Positions 28,219 through 36,750 of a stretch of 64,000 bases of DNA are shown here, in pieces. Within the stretch, counting starts at the first letter, position 1, and each line of letters begins with the position of its first letter. Both the position numbers and the translations under genes were made by a program. The notes under the pieces were generated by a model, which was given only the letters and a program-made list of their open reading frames with translations, had not been told where the DNA came from and did not search any database. Source of the stretch: Woeseiaceae bacterium. GTDB lineage: Bacteria; Pseudomonadota; Gammaproteobacteria; Steroidobacterales; Woeseiaceae. The DNA lies in NCBI GenBank assembly GCA_028289545.1, contig JANQPG010000002.1, positions 47,660 through 111,659 on the forward strand. The letters run 5' to 3'.

Positions 28219-29268
28219 TCAAGGCCGAACGACGGCGCGCTCGTTCAGGTACTGCTCAATCCCCGCGCAGATCGACAGCGCAATCGACGCCGCGCCCCGC
28301 CCGCCCAGATCGAGGCCAACCGGTGCCTGCAGGCGAGGCTCAAGGCGCCGACGGGCCTCCGCCCCGAGTTCGCCGAGCAGCCGGTCACGGCGGGAAGGCG
28401 GACCGAGGAGGCCAACAAACGCAACCGCGTTATCGGCCAGGCGACGAAGATAGTGGCGGTCGCTATCGAGATGGTGACTCATGACCACGGCGGCGTCGAA
28501 GTGCCTCCCGGCCAACGACTCGCCCAGGGCCGCCGCGGGTGCGCAATGGCGTTCGTCGGCCATCGACAGCTCCGGACGTTCGATAAAGGCCGGCCGGTGA
28601 TCCATGATGGTCGTATGCCAGCCCAGTTCGCGCGCAAGATTCAAGAGCGGCACGACATCGGGGCCGGCGCCCAGCAACAGCAGCCTCGGTATCGGCAGGA
28701 CCCGCAGGCAAATCACTTCCGTGTGTCCGTCTTTTGCTGTCACGCGACTGCCGTGCGCGGTTTGCGCAAGATCAGGCGCGAAATCAGCCAAAGAATCAGG
28801 TGATTGCAGGAAAACGGTGCCGCCGTCGCCCATCACGGCAGCGGCGCCGGCAGGATAAGTCTCCGATTCGAGCGCAACAGCAAGACTCGCGGGCTCGGTC
28901 GATTCGAAGACGGCCGCCAGTGCCGCATACGGCTGATAGCCGTTGCCGGCTTCGAGCTTCAAGAGCAGGACGTCGATGACACCCTCACAACCCACGCCCA
29001 ACCCCCACAGTTCATCGTCGGAGACCAGGTCGTAGACGACCCGCTCCGCGGTGCCGCTGTCGAGTACGGCAGCCGCGCGCAGCGCCAGATCACCTTCGAG
29101 GCAACCCCCGGACAGCATTCCGTGATACTGACCCTCGCCATCGATCAGCATGCAGTCCCCGGGTTTGCTGTAGGTCGAGCCGGAGCTGCCGACAACAAGG
29201 CCGAGCACGAGCGGCTCGCCGGTGCTCTGATAGCGCTGAAAGAAAGCGTTCAGGCTGCTTTTATGCAT
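28219..29268 (-). CDS. xdhC: XdhC/CoxI family molybdoenzyme maturation factor
   Basis: 349 residues. The N-terminal XdhC/CoxI domain has 'VVGSSGSTYSKPGDCMLI' and 'SGGCLEGDL'. The C-terminal Rossmann domain has 'LLLLGAGPDVVPLLNLARE' and 'VVMSHHLDSDRHYL'. XdhC binds molybdenum cofactor and delivers it, after sulphuration, to xanthine dehydrogenase-type enzymes. No such enzyme is encoded here, so the target lies elsewhere. It complements the Moco operon and mocA at 13.6-17 kb. It is monocistronic. Confidence 0.92.
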   Translation of the reverse strand: MHKSSLNAFFQRYQSTGEPLVLGLVVGSSGSTYSKPGDCMLIDGEGQYHGMLSGGCLEGDLALRAAAVLDSGTAERVVYDLVSDDELWGLGVGCEGVIDVLLLKLEAGNGYQPYAALAAVFESTEPASLAVALESETYPAGAAAVMGDGGTVFLQSPDSLADFAPDLAQTAHGSRVTAKDGHTEVICLRVLPIPRLLLLGAGPDVVPLLNLARELGWHTTIMDHRPAFIERPELSMADERHCAPAAALGESLAGRHFDAAVVMSHHLDSDRHYLRRLADNAVAFVGLLGPPSRRDRLLGELGAEARRRLEPRLQAPVGLDLGGRGAASIALSICAGIEQYLNERAVVRP

Positions 29269-29486
29269 AGACCGTTTTCCACAATCGATAGAAGCCCAAG
29301 TTCTGAAACATCTTGCGCCGCGCGCCGGTCTTCAACAACAGCGGCTCGGCGCTGCGCGGGCACGGTTACGCCCGCCGGGCGGTCACGGGTTGAAATTTTG
29401 GCGCGGGTCACCACGTCGCAAGCTGCAAAGGAAAACGGGACGCGCTTGCGGGCCCAATTGACGCTAAAGCGTAAAGGAGAACAGCC

Positions 29487-29819
29487 ATGACAGACACAGC
29501 AACCGTTGCGGTAACGGACCAGAGTTTTACGGAAGAGGTGCTGGGATCGGACAAGCCGGTACTCGTCGACTTCTGGGCGGAATGGTGTGGACCCTGCCGC
29601 GCACTCGGCCCGGTCATCGAAACGCTGTCGAAAGATTATGCCGGACGGGCTACCGTGGCGAAAGTTGACGTCGATGCCAATCAAAACGTGGCAATGCAGT
29701 TCGGCATTCGCTCGATACCGACGGTCATGTTGTTCCACAAAGGCGCGGTCGTCGATACGTTCGTCGGCGTGCGCCCGCAGAGCGACTACGCGGCAAGCCT
29801 CGACAAGCTGGTTGCCTGA
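29487..29819 (+). CDS. trxA: Thioredoxin
   Basis: 110 residues, the canonical size. The redox site 'FWAEWCGPCRALGPV' and the cis-proline in 'FGIRSIPTVMLF' are intact. It reduces protein disulphides in the cytoplasm. AAAGGAGA lies nine bases before the ATG. The gene converges on the agmatinase gene with three bases between the stops. The 218 bases before it (29269-29486) hold no gene. Confidence 0.96.
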   Translation: MTDTATVAVTDQSFTEEVLGSDKPVLVDFWAEWCGPCRALGPVIETLSKDYAGRATVAKVDVDANQNVAMQFGIRSIPTVMLFHKGAVVDTFVGVRPQSDYAASLDKLVA

Positions 29820-29822
29820 TCC

Positions 29823-30779
29823 TCAACCGCGTTCGCGCGCCGCGCGAAGATAGAGCATCTCCATCGCCAGGTGCGCGCCCGCGAGCGCGGTGATTTCGCC
29901 GACATCGTACGCGGGCGCAACCTCCACGACGTCCATGCCGACGACGTTGATTCCGGCTAAGCCGCGCAGCAGACTCATGGCCTGATGGCTGGTCAGCCCG
30001 CCGCATACCGGTGTGCCGGTGCCCGGCGCGTAGCTCGGATCCAGGCAATCGATGTCGAAGGTGACGTAGACCGGGCGGTCGCTTAAGGCTTCGCGGGCAC
30101 GATCCACGGCCGCGTCGATACCGTTGGCGTGCACCCAGGGAGCGTCGAGGATTTGGAATCCGTGCGTCTTGGGATTGGTCGTGCGTATGCCGATCTGCAC
30201 GGACCGCGCCGGATCGACCAGTCCTTCCTTTGCCGCGTGATAGAACATCGTCCCATGATCCACGCGGCGCTCAGGCTCCTCCCAGGTATCGCTGTGCGCG
30301 TCGAAATGCAACAGCGACAGGCCCTTTCCGAACTTGCGCGCGTGCGCTCGCAGCAGCGGGTAGCTCAGGAAATGGTCGCCGCCCAGCGCCAGCACCGACG
30401 GCCCCTGATCGAGCACGGCAAACGCCGCCTCCTCGATCTGCCCGGGCACGCCTTCGGGCGCACCAAAATCGAAATAGAAGTCCCCGTAGTCGATAACGGC
30501 CAATCGCTCGAAGGGGTCAAAGGGCATCCCGTAGGGTCGCTCCCAGGCCATGATCGACGACGCCGCGCGAATGGCGCGCGGCCCCATGCGTGCGCCTGAG
30601 CGATTGGTTGTTGCCGTGTCGAACGGAATACCGCAGACCGCCACGTCGACACCGTCGAGATCTTTGGTGTAGCGGCGGCGCGCAAACGACAAGACGCCGC
30701 CGTAAGTGGGTTCGGTTTCCGTGCCGCGCAGCTCCTTCTTGGTAATCGCTCCGTCGACTGTGGTGCTCTCGGCGCTCAT
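29823..30779 (-). CDS. speB: Agmatinase (ureohydrolase family)
   Basis: 318 residues. All metal-ligand motifs of the ureohydrolase family are present: 'LGGDHFLSYP', 'HFDAHSDTW' and 'TFDIDCLDPSYAPGTGTP'. The 'VVGMDVVEVAPAYD' segment also matches. It would cleave agmatine to putrescine and urea. Guanidinobutyrase or guanidinopropionase activity cannot be excluded, since these share the motifs. The ATG overlaps the transaminase stop as ATGA, placing it in the putrescine operon. Confidence 0.88.
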   Translation of the reverse strand: MSAESTTVDGAITKKELRGTETEPTYGGVLSFARRRYTKDLDGVDVAVCGIPFDTATTNRSGARMGPRAIRAASSIMAWERPYGMPFDPFERLAVIDYGDFYFDFGAPEGVPGQIEEAAFAVLDQGPSVLALGGDHFLSYPLLRAHARKFGKGLSLLHFDAHSDTWEEPERRVDHGTMFYHAAKEGLVDPARSVQIGIRTTNPKTHGFQILDAPWVHANGIDAAVDRAREALSDRPVYVTFDIDCLDPSYAPGTGTPVCGGLTSHQAMSLLRGLAGINVVGMDVVEVAPAYDVGEITALAGAHLAMEMLYLRAARERG

Positions 30780-32158
30780 GCAGGGCGTCCTTTGATGTGC
30801 TCGTGCGTTTCATCCAATGCGGACCACGCGGTATCGACGATGATGTCAGCCTCGGCTTTGCTCAACGTCAGTGGCGGCGCGCAAATGATTGTATCGCCGA
30901 CCGCACGCAGAACGACACCCCGTTCGATACAGCGGTCGCGGAATACGGTGCCTGCTCTGTAGGCTTCTTCAAACCGGCGCAGCGAGGCTTTGTCGTCGAC
31001 CATTTCGAAGGCCCCCATCAGGCCCACCATACGCGTCTCGCCGACCAGAGGATGCTCCGCGAGCGAGTGCCAGCGCGCCTGCAGATAGGGTCCGATGTCG
31101 TCGGCAACACGCTCAACGAGATTCTCGCGCCTGAGTATGCCGAGGTTGGCGATCGCCACCGCGCAGGCGGCAGGATGACCGGAGTACGTGTAGCCATGGA
31201 AAAACTCGCCGCCCTTGTCGATCAGCACGTCCGCGACCCGATCCGACACCAGGACTCCGCCCAGCGGCAGGTAGCCGGACGTTACACCCTTTGCAAACGG
31301 CATGAAGTCCGGGCGGGTCGAGAAGTAATCGGCCCCGAACCAGCACCCGAGACGGCCGAAGCCACAGATGACTTCGTCGGAGATCAGCAAGATCCCGTAT
31401 TCGTCACAGATCCGCTGCACCTCGGGCCAGTAACTTGCAGGGGGCACCACAACGCCGCCCGCGCCCTGGATGGGCTCGCCGATAAACGCCGCCACCTTGT
31501 CGGCCCCCAGTTCGAGGATCTTCTGCTCCAACGAGCGCGCGGCCACGAGGCCAAACGCCTCGGGGTCAAGGGAGCGATCGCTGTCGAACCAGTAAGGCTG
31601 CTCCACGTGAGCGATACCCGGGATCGGCAGCCCGCTCTGCTCGTGCATGGGCTTCATTCCGCCCAGGCTCGCCGCCGCTACCGTGGAGCCGTGGTAGGCG
31701 TTCTTGCGGCTAATGATGGTGTGCCGCTCGGGCTGCCCCATGAGATCCCAGTAGCGGCGCACCATACGCACCACCGTATCGTTCGCCTCGGAGCCCGAGC
31801 CCGCAAAGAAGACACGCTTGAACTGCGGCTGCGCCAGCTCGGTCAGCATCGACGCCAACTCGATCGAGGGCGGGTGAGCGCACTGGAAAAAATTGTTGTA
31901 GTAAGGCAGCTCGCGAAGCTGAGCGGCGGCCGCCTCGACAATCTCTTCGCGACCGTAACCTGCGTTAACGCACCACAGTCCCGACATCGCGTCGAGTATG
32001 CGCTTGCCGTCGACATCTTCGATGTACACGCCGTCGGCACGCGCAATGATGCGCGAGCGCTTGCTCGCCAACGCCTTGTGATCCGTAAACGGGTGTAAGT
32101 GATGCTCCGAATCGAGCGCCTGCCAGGCGTCGCGCGAGCGCTTCTCGATGGCCGCCAT
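30776..32158 (-). CDS. spuC: Putrescine-pyruvate aminotransferase-like class III transaminase
   Basis: 460 residues of the class III (omega) PLP-dependent family: 'GLWCVNAGYGREEI' near the start, 'GSEANDTVVRMVRRYW', 'ISDEVICGFGRLG' and the PLP lysine in 'MPFAKGVTSGYLPLGG'. SpuC-type enzymes convert putrescine to 4-aminobutyraldehyde with pyruvate. Its operon with agmatinase and gamma-glutamylation genes supports polyamine use. Beta-alanine-pyruvate transaminase is the main alternative. It lies 39 bases after the glutamine synthetase-like gene. Confidence 0.87.
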   Translation of the reverse strand: MAAIEKRSRDAWQALDSEHHLHPFTDHKALASKRSRIIARADGVYIEDVDGKRILDAMSGLWCVNAGYGREEIVEAAAAQLRELPYYNNFFQCAHPPSIELASMLTELAQPQFKRVFFAGSGSEANDTVVRMVRRYWDLMGQPERHTIISRKNAYHGSTVAAASLGGMKPMHEQSGLPIPGIAHVEQPYWFDSDRSLDPEAFGLVAARSLEQKILELGADKVAAFIGEPIQGAGGVVVPPASYWPEVQRICDEYGILLISDEVICGFGRLGCWFGADYFSTRPDFMPFAKGVTSGYLPLGGVLVSDRVADVLIDKGGEFFHGYTYSGHPAACAVAIANLGILRRENLVERVADDIGPYLQARWHSLAEHPLVGETRMVGLMGAFEMVDDKASLRRFEEAYRAGTVFRDRCIERGVVLRAVGDTIICAPPLTLSKAEADIIVDTAWSALDETHEHIKGRPA

Positions 32159-32197
32159 CTTGGTCTTCTCCCTGGTGGGCCGTGATGCTTCTCGACA

Positions 32198-33529
32198 CTA
32201 CACGTTGAACATCAGCACCTCACGCTCCCAGGGCGTAATGATCTCCTCGAACTCGAGATACTCGTCTTCCTTGAGGTTGCAGTACAGGTCGACAAAGTTT
32301 TCTCCGAGCATGCTACGCATCGCGTTGCTGGAACGGAAGGTGTCGATCGACGCCGAGATGTGCCGGTGCAGACCAAAATCACCGGTGTCGTAGGCGCTGC
32401 CCTCGGCTTCCTGCGTCGGCGTCAGCCCCTCGATCATGCCGAGGTAGCCGCAGGCCAGCGTTGCCGCCAGCGCGAGGTATGGGTTGACGTCGGCGCCCGG
32501 CAAACGATTTTCCACGCGGCGGTTTTCCGGATCGGATTCGGGCACGCGCAGCCCGACCGTGCGATTGTCGACGGCCCAGGCCAGATTGACCGGCGAGGCC
32601 AGCGGATTCAGAAAGCGCCGGTATGAATTGACGTACGGCGCCAGCACGAGCATGGCGTGCGGCAGGTACCGCTGCAGACCACCGAGGAATCCATGAAACA
32701 GAGCGCTGGGCTCACCGTCGGCTGCTGAGAACACGTTGGTGCCGCCTTTGTCCATGACGCTCTGGTGGATGTGCAGCGCACTGCCCGCCTCCTGCGCCAT
32801 TGGCTTGGCGAGAAAAGTCGCGTGCATTTCGTTTTCGATGGCCGCTTCGCGAATCGTGCGTTTGAACAAAAACACCTGGTCGGCAAGGTCGACGGCGTTG
32901 CCGTGCAGGAAGTTGAGCTCGAACTGCGCGGGTCCCGACTCCTGCGACACTGTGTCGATACGGATGTCCTGCACCTCGCAGTACTGGTAAACGAGATTGA
33001 TGAACGGATCGAAGTCGTTCATCGTGTCGATCGAAAAAGGCTGTCTGCCCTCGGTCCAGCCGAGCCTGCCCTCGGGCGGCTGCGCTTTCTCCTGCGGGTC
33101 GGAGTGTGGGCTCAGCAGGTAAAACTCCACCTCTGGGGCAACGACCGGGATCCAGCCCCGCGATTCGTATTTTGCGAGCACACCACGCAGCACGGCGCGC
33201 GGAGAAACCTCGACCTGTGAACCGTCGCGCCGGTAGCAGTCCATAAAAATCGAAGCCGCCGGTTCCGCAGCCCAGGGCACGGGCCTCAAAGTCGACGGAT
33301 CCGGTACGAGAACCATGTCGCGATCCTCGACGTTATTCGGATTATCGATGTAATCGCCCGAGACGGTCTGCTGAAAAATCGACTCCGGCAGTTTCATCGA
33401 CCCGCTGTGGAACTTGTCCGCCGGCACCACTTTGCCGCGCGCCGCGCCCGCCATGTCAGGCACAAAAGCCTCGACGTCGTCGATACGCCGCTCTTCCAGC
33501 CACGGCCGGATTACCTCGTCTTTGCTCAT
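32198..33529 (-). CDS. puuA: Gamma-glutamylputrescine synthetase-like ligase (glutamine synthetase family)
   Basis: 443 residues from ATG at 33529 (AGGGGG in front; longer frame rejected). It has the glutamine synthetase catalytic fold: 'GWIPVVAPEVEFYLLS', 'ESGPAQFELNFLHG', 'GSALHIHQSVMDKGG' and 'ENRRVENRLPGADVNPYLA'. It lacks the adenylylation-site context of true GlnA and resembles the PuuA/SpuI/GlnA3 group that ligates glutamate to putrescine or other amines. The preceding puuD overlaps it by four bases (ATGA), supporting the polyamine role. Confidence 0.9.
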   Translation of the reverse strand: MSKDEVIRPWLEERRIDDVEAFVPDMAGAARGKVVPADKFHSGSMKLPESIFQQTVSGDYIDNPNNVEDRDMVLVPDPSTLRPVPWAAEPAASIFMDCYRRDGSQVEVSPRAVLRGVLAKYESRGWIPVVAPEVEFYLLSPHSDPQEKAQPPEGRLGWTEGRQPFSIDTMNDFDPFINLVYQYCEVQDIRIDTVSQESGPAQFELNFLHGNAVDLADQVFLFKRTIREAAIENEMHATFLAKPMAQEAGSALHIHQSVMDKGGTNVFSAADGEPSALFHGFLGGLQRYLPHAMLVLAPYVNSYRRFLNPLASPVNLAWAVDNRTVGLRVPESDPENRRVENRLPGADVNPYLALAATLACGYLGMIEGLTPTQEAEGSAYDTGDFGLHRHISASIDTFRSSNAMRSMLGENFVDLYCNLKEDEYLEFEEIITPWEREVLMFNV

Positions 33530-34299
33530 GCTGCCCCCTTTGAGGCGCGGGTTGCCTGCCGTTCCCGGCAGGCGTCGCCGAAAGCCCGGAACAGTGCCGT
33601 CGAGTCTTCGTTGTCGAGCACCTGCCACTCGGGATGCCACTGTACGGCCAGTGCAAACGCCGCCGCTCCCGTGACCGTGTAGGCTTCGATCAGACCGTCG
33701 GGCGCGCGTGCCTCGACGTCGAGACCGGGCGCAAGCTCGCGGACACCCTGCCCGTGCAGCGAGTTGACCCGGATCTCGGTCTTGCCGCCGAGCAGGCCGG
33801 CCAGGAGCCCGCCGGGTTCGATGTGTAAGTCGTGGCTGGCAGCGTACTGCTGCTCAACCGGTTCGTCCGGGTTCTCCTTGTGCTGAATATCCCCGCCGAG
33901 CAGCGATAGTTTCTGATGCAGCGTGCCACCGAGGCTGACGTTCAACTCCTGAAAGCCGCGGCAGATCGCGAACAGCGGGATACCGCGCTCGAGTGTCCGC
34001 CGCGCCAGCGGCAGGTTGAGCGCATCGCGATGCGGATCCCGGCTGGCCTCGGGGTGGCCCGGCTCATCCGTGTAGTGATGGGGCTCGATGTCCGAGGGAC
34101 TGCCGGTCAGCAGCACGCCGTCGACCTGATCGAGCACGGCATCAGCGGAGATGCGATCCGGCAACACGGGCACGAGCAGCGGCAACGCATCCGATGCGTC
34201 GGTCAGTGCAGCGACGTATTTTTCGCCAACCATGTGAAACGGGTGCGGCGCCACGATCCTGCGGTCGCAGGGAACGGCAATGACGGGCTTGGGGGCCAT
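33526..34299 (-). CDS. puuD: Gamma-glutamyl-gamma-aminobutyrate hydrolase (class I amidotransferase fold)
   Basis: 257 residues from ATG at 34299; an ATG 27 codons earlier adds a Gly/Ser repeat and is less likely. The nucleophile Cys is in 'LFAICRGFQELNVSLGG' and the catalytic His/Glu in 'AVQWHPEWQ'. PuuD/SpuA hydrolyses gamma-glutamyl-GABA to glutamate and GABA, the last step of the glutamylated putrescine pathway. It heads the minus-strand operon puuD-puuA-spuC-speB. The 166-base gap to the divergent second ligase should hold both promoters. Confidence 0.93.
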   Translation of the reverse strand: MAPKPVIAVPCDRRIVAPHPFHMVGEKYVAALTDASDALPLLVPVLPDRISADAVLDQVDGVLLTGSPSDIEPHHYTDEPGHPEASRDPHRDALNLPLARRTLERGIPLFAICRGFQELNVSLGGTLHQKLSLLGGDIQHKENPDEPVEQQYAASHDLHIEPGGLLAGLLGGKTEIRVNSLHGQGVRELAPGLDVEARAPDGLIEAYTVTGAAAFALAVQWHPEWQVLDNEDSTALFRAFGDACRERQATRASKGAA

Positions 34300-34465
34300 A
34301 TGGGGACGAACCCCGCTACTCCCGGACGATCCAGACGATCCGTAGGATACGCCAGTGGCTGCCAATAAGTACATGACCAAACTCTATTTTTCCTGCCAGC
34401 ACACCTTGTACCCGAACGGGTAATCGGCGATCCTCCGGGCGGTCAGGTTGAGAAAGAATTCGAAC

Positions 34466-35851
34466 ATGCCGTCGCCCCCGTCACCCAAGAGCGAGCTCTC
34501 GCGCCACCTGAGAAAGCATCCGAAGTCGACGGCGATGGAACTCCTGATTGCCGACATGCACGGCATACTGAAGGGCAAACGCGTGCGCCGTCGGGATTTC
34601 GAGAAGGCGGTCACTACGGGTTTTCCGTTCTGCGGCGGCACGGTGCTGCTGTCGGCGCTTGGCGAAACCGTGCCCGGACTGCCCTACGGCGAGGAAGACG
34701 GCGATCCGGATGTCGACGCGCGCGTCATTCCGGGCAGCATCGCGCCGATTCCCTGGTCGCGGCGGCCCGCCTCACAAGCGCTGTTCCGGTTGTACGACCA
34801 TGACGGCCAGCCGTTTTTTGCCGATCCGCGGGCAATCCTGGAACGCACCCTGTCACGGTTTGCAAAACGGCGCCTGACACCCGTCATGGCGACCGAGCTG
34901 GAGTTTTTCCTGCTCAGGAACGACGGCGAAAATCCCACGCCCGCCGCCGCGATCGTGCCGGGTATTGGCCGGCCGCAGCTGGGTGCACAGGTGTATCACC
35001 CCGAAGACCTGCGCGCGATCGAACCGTTCCTCGAAGATGTTTACGACTGGTGCGACGCACAGAACATCCCGGCCGACTCGACCATTGCGGAATATGCCCC
35101 GGGCCAGTTCGAGGTCAACCTCCTGCACCACGACAACCCGGTGCTTGCCTGCGATCAGGCGGTGCTGCTGAAACGCGTAATCAAGGCTGCCGCGCTGAAA
35201 CACGGTTTCGTTGCGTGCTTCATGGCTAAACCGTTCGAGCACGACTCGGGCAACGGCCTGCACGTGCACCTGAGTTTCGTTGATGGCAAAGGCCGCAACT
35301 ACTTCTCGAACGACAGCGAGCGGCAAGCCTCACCGCCGTACTCGAAACGCCTGCGCCATGCCGTCGGCGGTTTGCTGAAAACGATGCCCGAAGCCACGGC
35401 CGTCTTCGCGCCAAACGCCAACTCCTATCGCCGGCTGCGGCCCGAAATGTTCGCACCCGTGGATCTCAACTGGGGCGTCAATCACCGTGCGGTCGCCATC
35501 CGCATACCGGGTTCCGATGCCAAGAACCTGCGCATCGAGCATCGCGTTGCGGGCGCGGACGCCAACCCCTACCTCGTCACAGCATGTATCCTCGCGGGCG
35601 TCGATTACGGGCTACGCGAGCGCATCGAGCCGCCGAAGATGATCGAGGAAGGCCAGCGACTCAGGCTGCGAGCGAAGATTCCGACCCGATGGGACCAGGC
35701 GCTGACGAAGTTCTCCCGCAGCCGCGTGCTGCCCGAATACCTCGGCGCCGAGTGGTGCCAACATTTCCTGACCAACCGCCGCGCCGAAAACGCGCAGTAC
35801 CACAACGACGTGCCGATCAAGGACTTCGAGTGGTATTTGCGGTCGGTATAG
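34466..35851 (+). CDS. Second glutamine synthetase-family ligase (gamma-glutamylpolyamine synthetase-like)
   Basis: 461 residues from ATG at 34466 (a TTG six codons earlier is possible). Catalytic motifs are 'MATELEFFLLRN', 'EYAPGQFEVNLLHHDNP', 'GNGLHVHLSFVDGKGRN' and 'LRIEHRVAGADANPYLV'. It is clearly paralogous to the ligase at 32.2-33.5 kb but too divergent for a recent duplication. Divergent transcription from the puuD operon suggests a shared pathway, perhaps with a different amine. Its 3' end overlaps the next, convergent gene by 35 bases. Confidence 0.88.
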   Translation: MPSPPSPKSELSRHLRKHPKSTAMELLIADMHGILKGKRVRRRDFEKAVTTGFPFCGGTVLLSALGETVPGLPYGEEDGDPDVDARVIPGSIAPIPWSRRPASQALFRLYDHDGQPFFADPRAILERTLSRFAKRRLTPVMATELEFFLLRNDGENPTPAAAIVPGIGRPQLGAQVYHPEDLRAIEPFLEDVYDWCDAQNIPADSTIAEYAPGQFEVNLLHHDNPVLACDQAVLLKRVIKAAALKHGFVACFMAKPFEHDSGNGLHVHLSFVDGKGRNYFSNDSERQASPPYSKRLRHAVGGLLKTMPEATAVFAPNANSYRRLRPEMFAPVDLNWGVNHRAVAIRIPGSDAKNLRIEHRVAGADANPYLVTACILAGVDYGLRERIEPPKMIEEGQRLRLRAKIPTRWDQALTKFSRSRVLPEYLGAEWCQHFLTNRRAENAQYHNDVPIKDFEWYLRSV

Positions 35852-36173
35852 CGGCGGCTCCTTCGACTTCGAGGTAGTCGCCAAAAAACTCCTCTTCTCT
35901 CGTAAACGCTTCGCACCGGCTGTCGAGTTTGTTGAACTCGTCGGCGTATCGCTCCCGAAACGCATCCCGATCGGCTTTCGCTTTCCAGTAGTCGATCGTG
36001 ACGTAGCGATCCTGGTGATCGACGTCCTCGAGCAGCGACGTTCCAAGGTACGACGGATCGCTAGAGAACAGTTGAGCCCATTCTCCGGTGGGGTTGTATG
36101 CGGCCAGAAAGGCCGACCGATGATCAGGATCGATCGTGTATCGCCAGACGTAGGCAAACCGTTCGGATGTCAT
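35817..36173 (-). CDS. Small antibiotic-biosynthesis-monooxygenase-like (ABM) protein
   Basis: 118 residues with the pattern of a ferredoxin-like alpha+beta barrel: 'YVWRYTIDPDHRSAFLAAY' strand-helix, 'YLGTSLLEDVDHQDRYVTID' strand, then 'WKAKADRDAFRERYADEF'. Proteins of this fold are dimers with varied roles (monooxygenase, haem degradation, quinol handling). No catalytic residues are diagnostic, so only the fold is proposed. It is convergent with and overlaps the preceding ligase gene. Confidence 0.65.
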   Translation of the reverse strand: MTSERFAYVWRYTIDPDHRSAFLAAYNPTGEWAQLFSSDPSYLGTSLLEDVDHQDRYVTIDYWKAKADRDAFRERYADEFNKLDSRCEAFTREEEFFGDYLEVEGAAAIPTANTTRSP

Positions 36174-36345
36174 GCGGACCTCCGCCGAAACTCAATGAAT
36201 GACTTTCCCTTCCAGGAGCACGCTAACCTCGATTGACCTTGGCAGCAAGCACTCGCCAGCAACGCGCGCTTGCGCCAAATACTGACGCGAAATTGCTACA
36301 CTCTCCCGCGACCGACAAAAGTGCGGCAACGTGAGCGTAAGAACA

Positions 36346-36735
36346 ATGAAGAAGCTATCGATTCTCCTGGTCGTACTCGTCGCCCTCGAGCATCTGTGGA
36401 TACTCGTTCTCGAAATGTTCCTCTGGACGAAACCGATCGGGCTCAAGACCTTCGGCATGACGCCCGAGATTGCCGAGCAGTCCGCGGTGCTGGCCGCCAA
36501 CCAGGGGCTGTACAACGGTTTCCTGGCCGCCGGCCTCATCTGGAGTCTGCTGCGCAAGCAGGACAGTTACGCGATTCAAGTGTTTTTTCTCGTCTGCGTA
36601 ATCGTTGCCGGGATCTTCGGCGGGATCACGGCCAAACCTTCGATATTTTTTGTCCAGGCTCTGCCCGCCGCTTTGGCGCTGGTTGCCGTATGGCTCGCTC
36701 ACCGACAAGAAGACCGGAGTCCGGCCACTCCCTGA
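36346..36735 (+). CDS. DUF1304 family membrane protein
   Basis: 129 residues from ATG at 36346 (GTG five codons earlier is possible). Four hydrophobic helices are visible; the first holds 'VALEHLWILVLEMFLW', the DUF1304 signature, followed by 'GLKTFGM' and 'NQGLYNGFLAAGLIW'. It is an inner-membrane protein of unknown function, common as a single gene in many bacteria. It converges on the DUF481 gene 15 bases away. Confidence 0.88.
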   Translation: MKKLSILLVVLVALEHLWILVLEMFLWTKPIGLKTFGMTPEIAEQSAVLAANQGLYNGFLAAGLIWSLLRKQDSYAIQVFFLVCVIVAGIFGGITAKPSIFFVQALPAALALVAVWLAHRQEDRSPATP

Positions 36736-36750
36736 ACTGACGTCATTGCG

